The notes under the pieces are model-generated. The model was not told the DNA's origin, made no database searches, and saw nothing but the letters and a program-made list of their open reading frames with translations. From contig PBEM01000015.1 in the NCBI GenBank assembly GCA_002718415.1, positions 1 through 64,000 of the forward strand: a stretch of DNA of 64,000 nt. Direction: 5' to 3'. Position numbers and translations under genes: made by a program. Source of the stretch: Chloroflexota bacterium. Lineage in GTDB: Bacteria; Chloroflexota; Dehalococcoidia; Lucifugimonadales; Lucifugimonadaceae. Positions 8,061 through 16,615 of the stretch are shown here, one piece after another. The stretch's first letter is position 1, and each line of letters starts with the position of its first letter.

Positions 8061-8783
8061 ATGGAAAAGATACTTGAAATAAAAAATTTATCAGGAGGAT
8101 ATGGTTCTATTCAGATACTTAATGGAATTAATTTAAATGTATATAAAAATGAATTTGTAACAATTATTGGACCAAATGGATGTGGGAAATCTACTTTTTT
8201 AAAGGTTATTTTTGGAATAGCAAATTATTACGATGGAGAAATAAATTATAAAAATAATAACATAAAAGGATTGAGAGCAGATACTCTTGTAAAAAAAGGC
8301 ATTGGATATGTCCCACAAGTAGATAATGTTTTTCCTTCTTTGACTGTAAAGGAAAATTTGCAAATGGGAGGATTAAATCTCAATAAAATAGAATTAAGTA
8401 AAAGAATTGAAAAAGTTTACGATATTTTTCCAAATATAAAACAAAAACCATATCATTTAGCAGAATCATTATCTGGTGGCGAACGTCAAATGTTAGCAAT
8501 ATCAAGAGTTTTAATATCAAATCCATCTTTTATTATGTTCGATGAACCAACTGCTGCTTTATCTCCAAAATTTAGAGAAGAAATAATTGAGAAAATTTCT
8601 GAATTACGAAAAATCAATATTACAGTTTTGATAGTAGAACAAAATGCTCGATTATCTTTAGGTATGTCTGATAGAGGATATATTTTTTCTAATGGAAAAG
8701 TTGCTCATACTTCTAAGGCAGAAAATATTTTAAAAGATAAAAATATTGGTAAATATTTTTTAGGAGAAATAAAAAACAATTAG
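8061..8783 (+). CDS. livF: Branched-chain amino-acid ABC transporter ATP-binding protein LivF
   Basis: A 240-residue cytoplasmic ATPase, partner of LivG. Walker A GPNGCGKST at 37-45, Q-loop in VPQVDNVFPSLTV near 84-96, signature LSGGERQ at 137-143, Walker B with DEP at 161-163, H-loop replaced by Gln in IVEQNAR as is normal for LivF. Last gene of the liv operon (livK, fused livHM, livG, livF). Its stop overlaps the stop of the convergent LysE-family gene by 4 bp, with no room for a conventional terminator. Confidence 0.95.
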   Translation: MEKILEIKNLSGGYGSIQILNGINLNVYKNEFVTIIGPNGCGKSTFLKVIFGIANYYDGEINYKNNNIKGLRADTLVKKGIGYVPQVDNVFPSLTVKENLQMGGLNLNKIELSKRIEKVYDIFPNIKQKPYHLAESLSGGERQMLAISRVLISNPSFIMFDEPTAALSPKFREEIIEKISELRKINITVLIVEQNARLSLGMSDRGYIFSNGKVAHTSKAENILKDKNIGKYFLGEIKNN

Positions 8784-9406
8784 AGAAAATCTGTCAATAG
8801 TATTAATGCAAATAATAACATTAGTAAAGACATAACAATATCTATGCTTCTAGTTGAAATTCTTTTGGTAATTTTTTCAACATTATTTCCTACTACTGTA
8901 GCAACAGAAATATACCAACCAGCATCTATTATAAAACCTAAAATAACTATTAATATAACAGTAAATAAATCTAAATCATTCTTAATAAATGGAGTATAAA
9001 TTGCTATCATCCAAGCCAAGATTTTCGGATTTAATATTGCTACAAAAAATCCTTGAATAAATCCTATTCTATTTGAATCATAAGAAGTTATTTCATTAGA
9101 TAAATTTATCTCTTTTTTTTCAAACGCTTTTTTAGCAAATATAATAAATAAATAGAACAATAATAATACACCTGCATATTTTAGAAATATTTCTGTCTTA
9201 GGAAAATAATTTAGTAAAGTCGAAAAGCTTATCAAAACTATTAGAGAAAATAACCCGAAACCAAATCCATGACCTAAGCCTGTCAATAATCCATTAGTTT
9301 TGCCATTAACTAAAGTATTCCTAAGGACAATAGATAACGATGGTCCAGGACTCATTGCCCCTAAAACAAATGCAACTGTAATTGCTATCCATGATTCATT
9401 TGACAT
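8780..9406 (-). CDS. LysE/RhtB-family amino-acid exporter
   Basis: A 208-residue membrane protein with about six helices, the family's usual size. The N-terminal signature AFVLGAMSPGPSLSIVLRNTL (residues 12-32) is the conserved LysE/RhtB start, and the block LNPKILAWMIAIYTPF near 125-140 is the second family hallmark. It likely exports an amino acid or derivative. It is transcribed towards the liv operon, so uptake and efflux of amino acids sit back to back. Substrate not predictable. Confidence 0.88.
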   Translation of the reverse strand: MSNESWIAITVAFVLGAMSPGPSLSIVLRNTLVNGKTNGLLTGLGHGFGFGLFSLIVLISFSTLLNYFPKTEIFLKYAGVLLLFYLFIIFAKKAFEKKEINLSNEITSYDSNRIGFIQGFFVAILNPKILAWMIAIYTPFIKNDLDLFTVILIVILGFIIDAGWYISVATVVGNNVEKITKRISTRSIDIVMSLLMLLFALILLTDFL

Positions 9407-9511
9407 AAATCGCTCATATATATTTTCTTATTCGAATATTTATAGAAATAAAGAATTTTATTGCAAAAAATATTGAAGATCTTATATCAGACTTATTGGA
9501 ATAAATTCTTA

Positions 9512-10522
9512 TTAAAAATTAGTAGTAAATACTTGCATACGATGACGATTACTATCTACTACAATTATTTCTCCATTTCGATGTGTAACAGAAGTAGGAG
9601 ACCAAAAGTATTTTTCTACATGAGAAGATTCTTCATGTGGATCTTCCTTAAAACCATCTAATTCGAAAACTAATGTTGATTTGGAACGTGCATTTTTTTC
9701 TTCCACATTAGTGTTCAAAAAATCATGAGCCCATTTTGATAACGTTGCTTCTCCTCTTGAAGAGAACAATAAATTCCCAACAGAATCAAATGCTTTTAAT
9801 CTATGATTCCCCCAATCTGTAACAAAAATATTACCTGCAAAATCTACAGCAACTCCGGAAGGATGATTTAAATTATTGTCACTTACACCATATGATCCAA
9901 TGGTGGTAATAAAAGTACCTTCTCTAGAAAATTTTTGAATTCTGTGATTACCCCAATCTGCAATATAAAGATCATTACTTGAATCTAAGGAAATTCCCCA
10001 CGGTAAATTTAATTTTCCAGGAGAATTTCCTATTGAAGAAAATTTACGTATAAATTTACCTTCATTATTAAATACCTGTATTCTTCCATTTCTGTGATCA
10101 ACTATATACAAATTATCTTCATCATCGAATACTAATCCTGTAGGGCCATCAAATTGACCATCTTTTGTACCAAATTCTCCAAAACATGAAATAAAATCAC
10201 CATCCTTAGACATTATTGTAATCTTATTACTTGCTTCATCTGAAATATATAGATTATCGTCTGAATTAACCGCTATAGATGAAGGCCAAAGAAATTGACC
10301 ATCCTCTGTTCCATGAGAACCGAAAGTACCGTAGTACTCCTCATTCATATCCATAACTACTAATCTACAACCTCTTGGATCCCCATCATGTCCTCTACCT
10401 AAAACATAAATTCTTTCAGAGTTATCAAATGCAAGATCAAAGGGATAATAAAATCCTCTTCCCTGCATAGCAGCAAGCCCCATAGTGTTTTTATATTTAA
10501 TTTTTTCAGTTTTTATAGTCAT
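9512..10522 (-). CDS. NHL-repeat beta-propeller protein
   Basis: About 336 residues with NHL repeats through most of the length (units such as PTGLVFDDEDNLYIVDHRNGRIQVF), predicting a six-bladed beta-propeller. No signal peptide or membrane segment. An open frame reaches back to 10558, but the internal ATG at 10522 (MTIKTEKI) begins one base after the stop of the upstream DUF1800 gene and avoids a 35-bp overlap, so it is preferred. Distal gene of a DUF1501-DUF1800-NHL operon. Role unknown: propellers of this type are lyases, lactonases or interaction platforms. Confidence 0.85.
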   Translation of the reverse strand: MTIKTEKIKYKNTMGLAAMQGRGFYYPFDLAFDNSERIYVLGRGHDGDPRGCRLVVMDMNEEYYGTFGSHGTEDGQFLWPSSIAVNSDDNLYISDEASNKITIMSKDGDFISCFGEFGTKDGQFDGPTGLVFDDEDNLYIVDHRNGRIQVFNNEGKFIRKFSSIGNSPGKLNLPWGISLDSSNDLYIADWGNHRIQKFSREGTFITTIGSYGVSDNNLNHPSGVAVDFAGNIFVTDWGNHRLKAFDSVGNLLFSSRGEATLSKWAHDFLNTNVEEKNARSKSTLVFELDGFKEDPHEESSHVEKYFWSPTSVTHRNGEIIVVDSNRHRMQVFTTNF

Positions 10523-10523
10523 T

Positions 10524-11945
10524 TTATGCTCGTTGATATTCTGGCATAGCACCAACAAATTTCAATAAACCTGCAATTGTTTCATTAGAAATACTATCTC
10601 GAGAATCTAAATTTGAATCAGCATAATCTATAAGTATAGATCTAGTATTATTAGAAGTTTTTAAAGCCCCTAGTTGTTCTAATGATTTATCGACTAATTG
10701 TTCAGATTCTAGCGGGAAATTCAATGAAGATTTAATATTTTCTATTAGATTAACAACACCCGAATTTTTTTGATCACCTAAATTCGAAGAAGAAAAATTC
10801 ACCCTTTCTACAAGAGTTCCTGAATCTAGCCATTCAACACCCCAATGCCAGCCTTCAACAGAAGGTGGACTCATTAGCCACTGTCCCATATATTGAGTAT
10901 TTAGACTCGTGAAATATTGTTCTCTATCAGGACGATTAAATTCCTTAGTCAGTCTTAGAGTACCTACTACTAGCTCAACTGGGCTCTTAACTCTCTTATT
11001 CCATACTTCTTCGCTTTTGAAAAAATCAGATTTAAACAAAAACCTAAGCATTTCTTTTATATTATACCCAGATTCAAAATATACTTTAGAAAGCTGTTCT
11101 ATTGCTTCAGGATTATTAGGTTCTTTATATGGCCATTCTGGAACAGGAGCTTCATCAGCAACAAAAAAACTATACATATGCCTAGAAATAAATCTAGCTG
11201 TAGCTTTTTGTTCACAAATAATTTTTATTATATCTTCTCCATTATAATTACCAGTTTGCCCTAGAAATGTTTTTTCCCCATCATCATGATCGTCTGGGTC
11301 ATATTCAAAATGCATAGAAAGACGACCATAAGGCCAAACAGAATCTCTTTGGCATTTAAGGGTCATATAATCTGTGTTTGCAATTGTCCAACCTGTGAAA
11401 GCTCTGGATGCCTCCTTTATATCTTCTTCAGTATAATTACCTGTTCCCATTGAAAATAATTCTAACAATTCTCTACCATAGTTCTCATTAATAGAACCTT
11501 TGTGACTTTCACAATTATCCAACCAGATAATCATAGCTGGATCTTTAGAGAGTTCAAGCAATAAATTCTCATAATTTCCCATACCATTCTTCAATAACAT
11601 TTTTATTTGATCATGAAGAACTTTTCCATTCGCTAATTTAGCGTAACCTGTTGCAAAAATACCATGCCAAAACAAAGCAACTTTTTCTCTAAGTGGATGG
11701 TCACTCCATATCATTCTATACATCCAATTAGCACCATTAGTAGTACTACCCAAAGCAGCGCCATAATCAGGTTGATACCTTCGTATCATATATTCTGAAA
11801 CTGGAATATTAGGTTCATCATCTAACATATGATCCACAGTTTCATCATAACCATTTTTTACTAATTCTTTTATTTCTCCTAAACTAGCTCCAAAACCAGC
11901 TCTTCTCATCAAATGTGCCATTAAAAAAGTATCTTTATTAGACAT
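10524..11945 (-). CDS. DUF1800 family protein
   Basis: A 473-residue protein of the DUF1800 family. The N-terminal AHLMRRAGFGAS matches the family's usual HLL-R-x-FG start, and the middle has the conserved blocks WHGIFATG and NYGRELLELFSMG. No signal peptide. The gene lies five bases downstream of a DUF1501 gene and directly upstream of an NHL gene on the same strand. DUF1800 and DUF1501 genes are commonly paired in bacteria, often as secreted proteins of unknown function; both copies here appear cytoplasmic. Function unknown. Confidence 0.88.
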   Translation of the reverse strand: MSNKDTFLMAHLMRRAGFGASLGEIKELVKNGYDETVDHMLDDEPNIPVSEYMIRRYQPDYGAALGSTTNGANWMYRMIWSDHPLREKVALFWHGIFATGYAKLANGKVLHDQIKMLLKNGMGNYENLLLELSKDPAMIIWLDNCESHKGSINENYGRELLELFSMGTGNYTEEDIKEASRAFTGWTIANTDYMTLKCQRDSVWPYGRLSMHFEYDPDDHDDGEKTFLGQTGNYNGEDIIKIICEQKATARFISRHMYSFFVADEAPVPEWPYKEPNNPEAIEQLSKVYFESGYNIKEMLRFLFKSDFFKSEEVWNKRVKSPVELVVGTLRLTKEFNRPDREQYFTSLNTQYMGQWLMSPPSVEGWHWGVEWLDSGTLVERVNFSSSNLGDQKNSGVVNLIENIKSSLNFPLESEQLVDKSLEQLGALKTSNNTRSILIDYADSNLDSRDSISNETIAGLLKFVGAMPEYQRA

Positions 11946-11950
11946 AAAAT

Positions 11951-13084
11951 TTATCCTTTCCTAAAAAAATCATGTTGTTCATAATTTGAACCAAGTACAG
12001 GCATAGGATCCACTCCTAACCATTGATCCAATAATGTTGCATAAATAGATCTAAAATCATTATTATATTTCATGTCACCTTCAACCTGTTCAGATAATTC
12101 TAAAGATGGTAGCTCCCCATAAAATCCACCTTTTAGAGACCCTCCAAGTAAAAAAGCATTTCCGCCTGAACCATGATCAGTTCCTGATCCATTATCTTCT
12201 ATTCTTCTACCAAATTCTGAGAAAAGTAATACTGTTACGTCTTCTTCTCTATTATGTTCTTTCAAATCATCAAAAAAATCCCCTAAAGCAACAGATAAAT
12301 CTTTCCATAATTTTGCATGATTAATTAATTCTCCTGCATGAGTATCAAAACTACCATGTTGAGCATAATAAATTTTTGTACCAACATCAGAAAAAATTAC
12401 TTTAGCTATATCTTTTAAATTATTTGAAATAGGATTGTCATCATATTCAATATTTGAAGAATATTCAGAATTTGCAGAAGAAAGTATATCTGCTCCTATC
12501 ATTGCATTAATTCCATTTTCACCTAAAGCTTCTAAAATAACATCTCGACCTTGATGTGGGCCATAAAGTCTAGAGAAAAAACTGAGAGCAAAATCTCTAT
12601 TTTCAGATCCTTGAATATCACTCATGAGACCATATGTTTCTAAATCTCCAACAGATGCTACTGGCACCCCTTTACAATGCAAAGACCGAGGTAAGCCTCT
12701 GCCAAAATTTACTCCGGTTACAACATTCTTATGATTGGGGTCCATTTCTCTAATAGTTCTTCCTAACCAACCATCTGGAGCAATACTCTCAGATTCAGCT
12801 GTATGCCAAATATCCATAGATCTAAAATGGGAACGGTTAGGAATGGGATAACCTACGCCATTAATTACAGATACCTTACCTTCATCCCATAAATTTTTTA
12901 TAGCTCCCATTTCAGGATGAAAACCTAAAGAACCATCTATATCAATAACTTCTTCTTCTGACAAATGAATAGCAGATCTAGAATCGTGGTAAATACCATC
13001 ATTATAAGGGACTACAGTATTCATAGCATCATTTCCACCAGATAATTGTATAACTACTAGTGAACGACGATTTTCATCTTTCAT
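11951..13084 (-). CDS. DUF1501 family protein (alkaline-phosphatase/sulfatase-fold-like)
   Basis: A 377-residue DUF1501 protein. The start LVVIQLSGGNDAMNTVVPYND (residues 9-29) and the late block LLFSEFGRRIEDNGSGTDHG are the family's conserved segments. The family is related to the alkaline phosphatase/sulfatase superfamily, and the Asp, His and Ser positions in these blocks could bind metal, but no reaction is established. Most relatives carry a Tat signal; this one starts directly at the domain, so export is not predicted. Promoter-proximal gene of the DUF1501-DUF1800-NHL operon. Confidence 0.88.
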   Translation of the reverse strand: MKDENRRSLVVIQLSGGNDAMNTVVPYNDGIYHDSRSAIHLSEEEVIDIDGSLGFHPEMGAIKNLWDEGKVSVINGVGYPIPNRSHFRSMDIWHTAESESIAPDGWLGRTIREMDPNHKNVVTGVNFGRGLPRSLHCKGVPVASVGDLETYGLMSDIQGSENRDFALSFFSRLYGPHQGRDVILEALGENGINAMIGADILSSANSEYSSNIEYDDNPISNNLKDIAKVIFSDVGTKIYYAQHGSFDTHAGELINHAKLWKDLSVALGDFFDDLKEHNREEDVTVLLFSEFGRRIEDNGSGTDHGSGGNAFLLGGSLKGGFYGELPSLELSEQVEGDMKYNNDFRSIYATLLDQWLGVDPMPVLGSNYEQHDFFRKG

Positions 13085-13183
13085 ATTTTTTCCTTACATT
13101 ATTTAAAATTTTTAAAGTTATAATATGTTAAAAAAAACTTAATGACAACTAATCTTAATCATAAAACAGCTATATAAGAAATT

Positions 13184-13717
13184 TCACTTACTCATACCTC
13201 TAATCAATATTACACCTAAAATTAATAAAATTGCACCAAGTATCCTCTGAAAAGAAATTGGTACTTGCAATCCTCCAAAAGCTCCAAAATGATCAACTAC
13301 TATAGAACCTATAAGTGATCCAACAATTGTTGAAGAAATATAAATTCCAAGTCCAATCTTTGGACCTATCAAACCCGACCCTACCAAAAGAGGCACTGAT
13401 AATAATCCGGTCAATGCATAATACCAATGAATCTCTCTCATAATTAAAAATAAAGTTATTATCAGTAATAATAGAATTACACTCAAAATTATAGGTTTTT
13501 GAAAAGGTAGAGGTAATCCAACATCATTATTTAACAATGATTTCCCGACAAGAAAAGATATAATAATCATTCCAGTAGCGACCATCGATGTAAAAACAGC
13601 TTCTAAAGATCCTTTTTGACGAGAAATTCCAGCAATCATTGTAAGTTGTACACCAGCACCAACTCCGATAAATATAGATATAATTACATAAAACCAACTA
13701 CTAAAAAAATAAAACAT
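13184..13717 (-). CDS. DMT transporter, YdcZ/DUF606-type
   Basis: A 177-residue membrane protein with about five helices, slightly longer than typical YdcZ half-transporters (about 150). The segment VVDHFGAFGGLQVPISFQR followed by ILGAILLILGVILI is the characteristic end of the DUF606/YdcZ group of the drug/metabolite superfamily. Such short members work as dimers or with a partner. It sits 99 bp downstream of the DUF1501 gene start on the same strand but is separate. Substrate unknown. Confidence 0.82.
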   Translation of the reverse strand: MFYFFSSWFYVIISIFIGVGAGVQLTMIAGISRQKGSLEAVFTSMVATGMIIISFLVGKSLLNNDVGLPLPFQKPIILSVILLLLIITLFLIMREIHWYYALTGLLSVPLLVGSGLIGPKIGLGIYISSTIVGSLIGSIVVDHFGAFGGLQVPISFQRILGAILLILGVILIRGMSK

Positions 13718-13837
13718 AAAATAACTCCAAAATTATAAAATTAATACTATTCTAGATATGATAGAAATTTATTACAATAGTGTTATTTTATCGAAATTTT
13801 GTTATATTAATTTGTATGAAATATTTTGGATATATTC

Positions 13838-14296
13838 ATGATGAAGAGAAATTTAATTTACATATCTTTTATATTTTTTCTTATAGTAGGAATTTTCGTT
13901 TCAATCACGTCGCATTCCTCAGATAAAATATTCGCAGAAGAACCATATACAAAAAAATATAATAATGATATTTTTCTTTCTAAACTTTCTAAATTTCTCA
14001 AAATAGATAAATCTGAATTAGAAGATGCTATAAAAAAAACAAAATCAGAAATGATCAAAGAAAAATCAGCGAAATATGTTCCTAGTCATAAAACTCACCT
14101 AAAAACAGAGATTGAAAAAGCTTTAAAAAACGGTGAAATAACTCCTAAACAAGCAAAATTTAAATATATGAGTATTAATAAAAATATCTCAGATATGAAG
14201 AAAAATATTCACAAATTACTTAACCAAGGTAAAATAACCCAAGAAGAAGCAGAAGATAAAATAGAATTTATTGAAAAAAAATTTAGCGACAAATAA
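13838..14296 (+). CDS. Small secreted helical protein (unknown function)
   Basis: About 152 residues. A hydrophobic N-terminal segment with a Lys/Arg start is followed by a Lys/Glu-rich, strongly helical mature part. ATG at 13838 (or 13841) is preferred over an upstream TTG at 13826 because it places the basic residues next to the signal. Two features recur: an LKIDKSELEDAIKK element and SHOCT-like ends (KNGEITPKQAKFK, NQGKITQEEAEDK). The same LxVDxxxLExALK element and GKIT motif occur in the secreted protein at 56605-57216, so the two look like diverged members of one family. No known domain can be assigned. Confidence 0.6.
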   Translation: MMKRNLIYISFIFFLIVGIFVSITSHSSDKIFAEEPYTKKYNNDIFLSKLSKFLKIDKSELEDAIKKTKSEMIKEKSAKYVPSHKTHLKTEIEKALKNGEITPKQAKFKYMSINKNISDMKKNIHKLLNQGKITQEEAEDKIEFIEKKFSDK

Positions 14297-14506
14297 TACT
14301 AAAATCAATAATTGGAATTAACAATTTTAATTAAAGTATTCAATATCAGGAAGCGTGTAATAATTCATAAAAACATGATTAAAAGGGTTATTTAATAAAA
14401 AATTATTTATATCTATACTATTTTGTCATGAGGATGAATTATAGATTAATATTGCTTTTGCTTGTAATTATTTACTGCACACCATTCCCTTAGTAATTTA
14501 AGGTAT
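14297..14506. other. AT-rich intergenic stretch without recognised gene
   Basis: With the decayed gene beside it, this forms the longest gap between intact genes (14297-14838). A 19-codon frame at 14434-14493 with a GAGG sequence in front encodes only a hydrophobic segment ending YCTPFP and looks like chance or a signal-peptide remnant. No RNA gene seen. Confidence 0.5.
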
Positions 14507-14747
14507 CTATTTCCCTTGATACCATACATAATTTAAATCCCTTGACTCTTTCCAATTGTATCTTCCGTAAAATAAAGGGTCTTTCTTTAAAAGATTTGAA
14601 CGATGAGAAGAATGTAAATCTTCTTTTCCTAACCACCAAGGAAATGTTATTTCATTAATAGGAAGATATTTCCATATTATTTTGGTATCCCCTATCAACC
14701 CATTCATCAATCATAACATTTTGATAAAGTGCCAATGCATCTGGATA
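14507..14747 (-). pseudogene. Remnant of an MSMEG_6728/pyrimidine-dimer-glycosylase-like gene
   Basis: Frame 1 (14507 to about 14690) encodes GDTKIIWKYLPI, then PWWLGKEDLHSSHRS, NLLKKDPLFYGRYNW and a final LNYVW, which match what I recall as the C-terminus of the MSMEG_6728-type family (HRS-L-x-KDP-x-Y ... YVW). The preceding part of the same family, DALALYQNVMIDEWVDRGY, is in another frame (about 14747-14685). A stop sits just before it and the N-terminal half is absent. This indicates a frameshifted, 5'-truncated gene in decay. Identification rests on memory of the family motif. Confidence 0.6.
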
Positions 14748-14838
14748 TCAACTTTAATGTTACAAAATGAATTATAAGTTTTATTAATTTAAAATAAATA
14801 AATTGTTAAATTTTAATTTATTTTGATAGTATCAATGA

Positions 14839-16473
14839 ATGAAAAAATTTAACAAAATAATTGTAGGTTCAGGATCCGGTGGTTCTGTATTGGCAGCAAG
14901 ATTATCGGAGAATGAAAATTGTGAAGTTTTATTACTTGAAGCAGGACCAGATTTTCCTGAATTTGATTCTACCCCTAACGAAATAAAATATGGTTATGGA
15001 ATAGATGAAAATTTATGGTCGCGAACATTCGGAGTAAACAGTAAATTCAGTTGGAATTATTTAGGTACAGCATCAACAGAAACTGATGATATGTTAATTC
15101 CACGGGGTAGAGTTATAGGAGGATCTAGTTCGGTAAATGCTCAAATATTTTTACGTGGATTACCTGAAGATTTTGATGAGTGGGCAAAAATGGGAAATAA
15201 TAAATGGAATGCGTCCCAAACCATGCCTTTCTTCCAAAAAATTGAAAATGATTTAGATTACTCTGGAGATTTTCATAATTCTGAAGGTCCTATATCTGTT
15301 AGAAGGTGGAATAAATCTGAATGGGAAAAAGTTCAATTAGCTTTTTATAAAGCATCATTATCAATGGGACAACCTAATTGTGATGACGCAAATGATCCTA
15401 ACTCAACAGGTGTTGGTCCATTACCTTTTAATAATCCTGAAGGTATAAGATGGAGTACCAATTTTGGATACTTGAGTAAAGTTCGACATAGAATGAACTT
15501 AACCATTAAAGCAAATACTTTGGTAAGAAAAATTATTTTCGAAGGAACTAAGGCTATAGGGGTAGAAATTGAAGCACCTGCACCTTTGACTTATAAAAAT
15601 TCAACTGATACATTTCATAAAAAAATTGAACCAAAAATATACGAAATATTTTGCGATGAAGTTATTTTATGTGCCGGCGCAATTGAAACACCGCATATCC
15701 TTATGTTGTCTGGTATAGGTTCTACGGAAAAATTAAGAACACATGGAATAGAAATAATAAAGAACCTCCCTGGGGTGGGAAAAAATTTAAGGGATCATCC
15801 ACAAATCCAAGTTTATTGGAAAACAAATAAAGACTTGTTACAAAATAATTTAAGTTCTCGTATCCAAGTAGGAATTAGATATACAGCTTCAGGATCAAAA
15901 TTACGAAATGATATGTTTATACATCCAGTTGGACATGCCCCCGAAAGTGGTATTTATCTTGATTCTTCTTCTGGTAGTAATGGTTTCGGAATAGTTTGTG
16001 CCCTTTACCTAGCGATGGGATCAGGAGAAATAAATCTTAAATCTAACGACCCTCATGTCCAGCCAGATCTAAACTATAATTTCATGAGAGATGAATTCGA
16101 TTTGAAAAGAATGAGAGAAGCAACCAGAATTGCAGTGAAAATGGGTGAAACAGATCACTTAAAAGGTGATATTGTAACGGAATTAATCACTCCTAATAGA
16201 AAAATATTAGATAATGACTCTCTACTTAATCACTGGATAACCAAAACATCTAGAACAAGCCATCATGTAAGTGGTACATGTAAAATGGGGGTAAAAGAAG
16301 ATAATATGTCAGTCGTAAATCAAGATGGAAAAATACATCATTTAAAGAATATTCGTATTGCTGACGCATCAATAATGCCAGATTGCGTTCGCGCAAATAC
16401 TAATGCGACCACGATAGTAATAGGTGAACGTATAGCAAAATCAATAATTAATGACGATTTACGAATTGAGTAG
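14839..16473 (+). CDS. GMC-family FAD oxidoreductase (choline dehydrogenase-like)
   Basis: A 544-residue flavoenzyme of the glucose-methanol-choline family, usual length. The FAD-binding start IIVGSGSGGSVLAARLSE (8-25) has Ser where GxGxxG usually has Ala. PRGRVIGGSSSVNAQIFLRG (about 95-114) is GMC signature 1 and GAIETPHILMLSGIG signature 2. The C-terminus contains the active-site His in SHHVSGTCKMG and the Asn in ANTNATTIVIGERIA. It oxidises an alcohol, possibly a sugar, choline-like compound or alkanol; specificity is not readable. It is monocistronic, with an AT-rich region in front. ATG at 14839 is preferred to one at 14835 that ends within five codons. Confidence 0.92.
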   Translation: MKKFNKIIVGSGSGGSVLAARLSENENCEVLLLEAGPDFPEFDSTPNEIKYGYGIDENLWSRTFGVNSKFSWNYLGTASTETDDMLIPRGRVIGGSSSVNAQIFLRGLPEDFDEWAKMGNNKWNASQTMPFFQKIENDLDYSGDFHNSEGPISVRRWNKSEWEKVQLAFYKASLSMGQPNCDDANDPNSTGVGPLPFNNPEGIRWSTNFGYLSKVRHRMNLTIKANTLVRKIIFEGTKAIGVEIEAPAPLTYKNSTDTFHKKIEPKIYEIFCDEVILCAGAIETPHILMLSGIGSTEKLRTHGIEIIKNLPGVGKNLRDHPQIQVYWKTNKDLLQNNLSSRIQVGIRYTASGSKLRNDMFIHPVGHAPESGIYLDSSSGSNGFGIVCALYLAMGSGEINLKSNDPHVQPDLNYNFMRDEFDLKRMREATRIAVKMGETDHLKGDIVTELITPNRKILDNDSLLNHWITKTSRTSHHVSGTCKMGVKEDNMSVVNQDGKIHHLKNIRIADASIMPDCVRANTNATTIVIGERIAKSIINDDLRIE

Positions 16474-16564
16474 AATAATTTATCCGGTTTAATGTACTTT
16501 ATAGTTAAATAACGATCAACATGATTATTGACACACATTTCAGTATTGTAGAAAATTAATTTGT

Positions 16565-16592
16565 ACAAAAAACGTTTTGTGCGTAATATTAC
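16565..16592. promoter_or_regulatory. Two small palindromes upstream of the first oligopeptide-type operon
   Basis: AAAACGTTTT (16569-16578, extended as ACAAAA...TTTTGT at 16565-16580) and GTAATATTAC (16583-16592) lie 25-50 bp before the start of the binding-protein gene. They are where an operator or promoter would be expected, but neither can be assigned to a regulator. Confidence 0.3.
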
Positions 16593-16615
16593 AAACACTA
16601 TAGTGAGGTATAAGT

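Noticed and set aside
14434-14493. 19-codon frame encoding a hydrophobic peptide ending YCTPFP, with GAGG in front
   Set aside because: Too short, no mature part, in AT-rich DNA; could be a signal-peptide relic but cannot be supported as a gene.
14297-14838. Possible tRNA or small RNA in the longest gap
   Set aside because: No cloverleaf, no GTTC-type T-loop with matching stems and no clear promoter-terminator pair; the gap holds a decayed protein gene instead.
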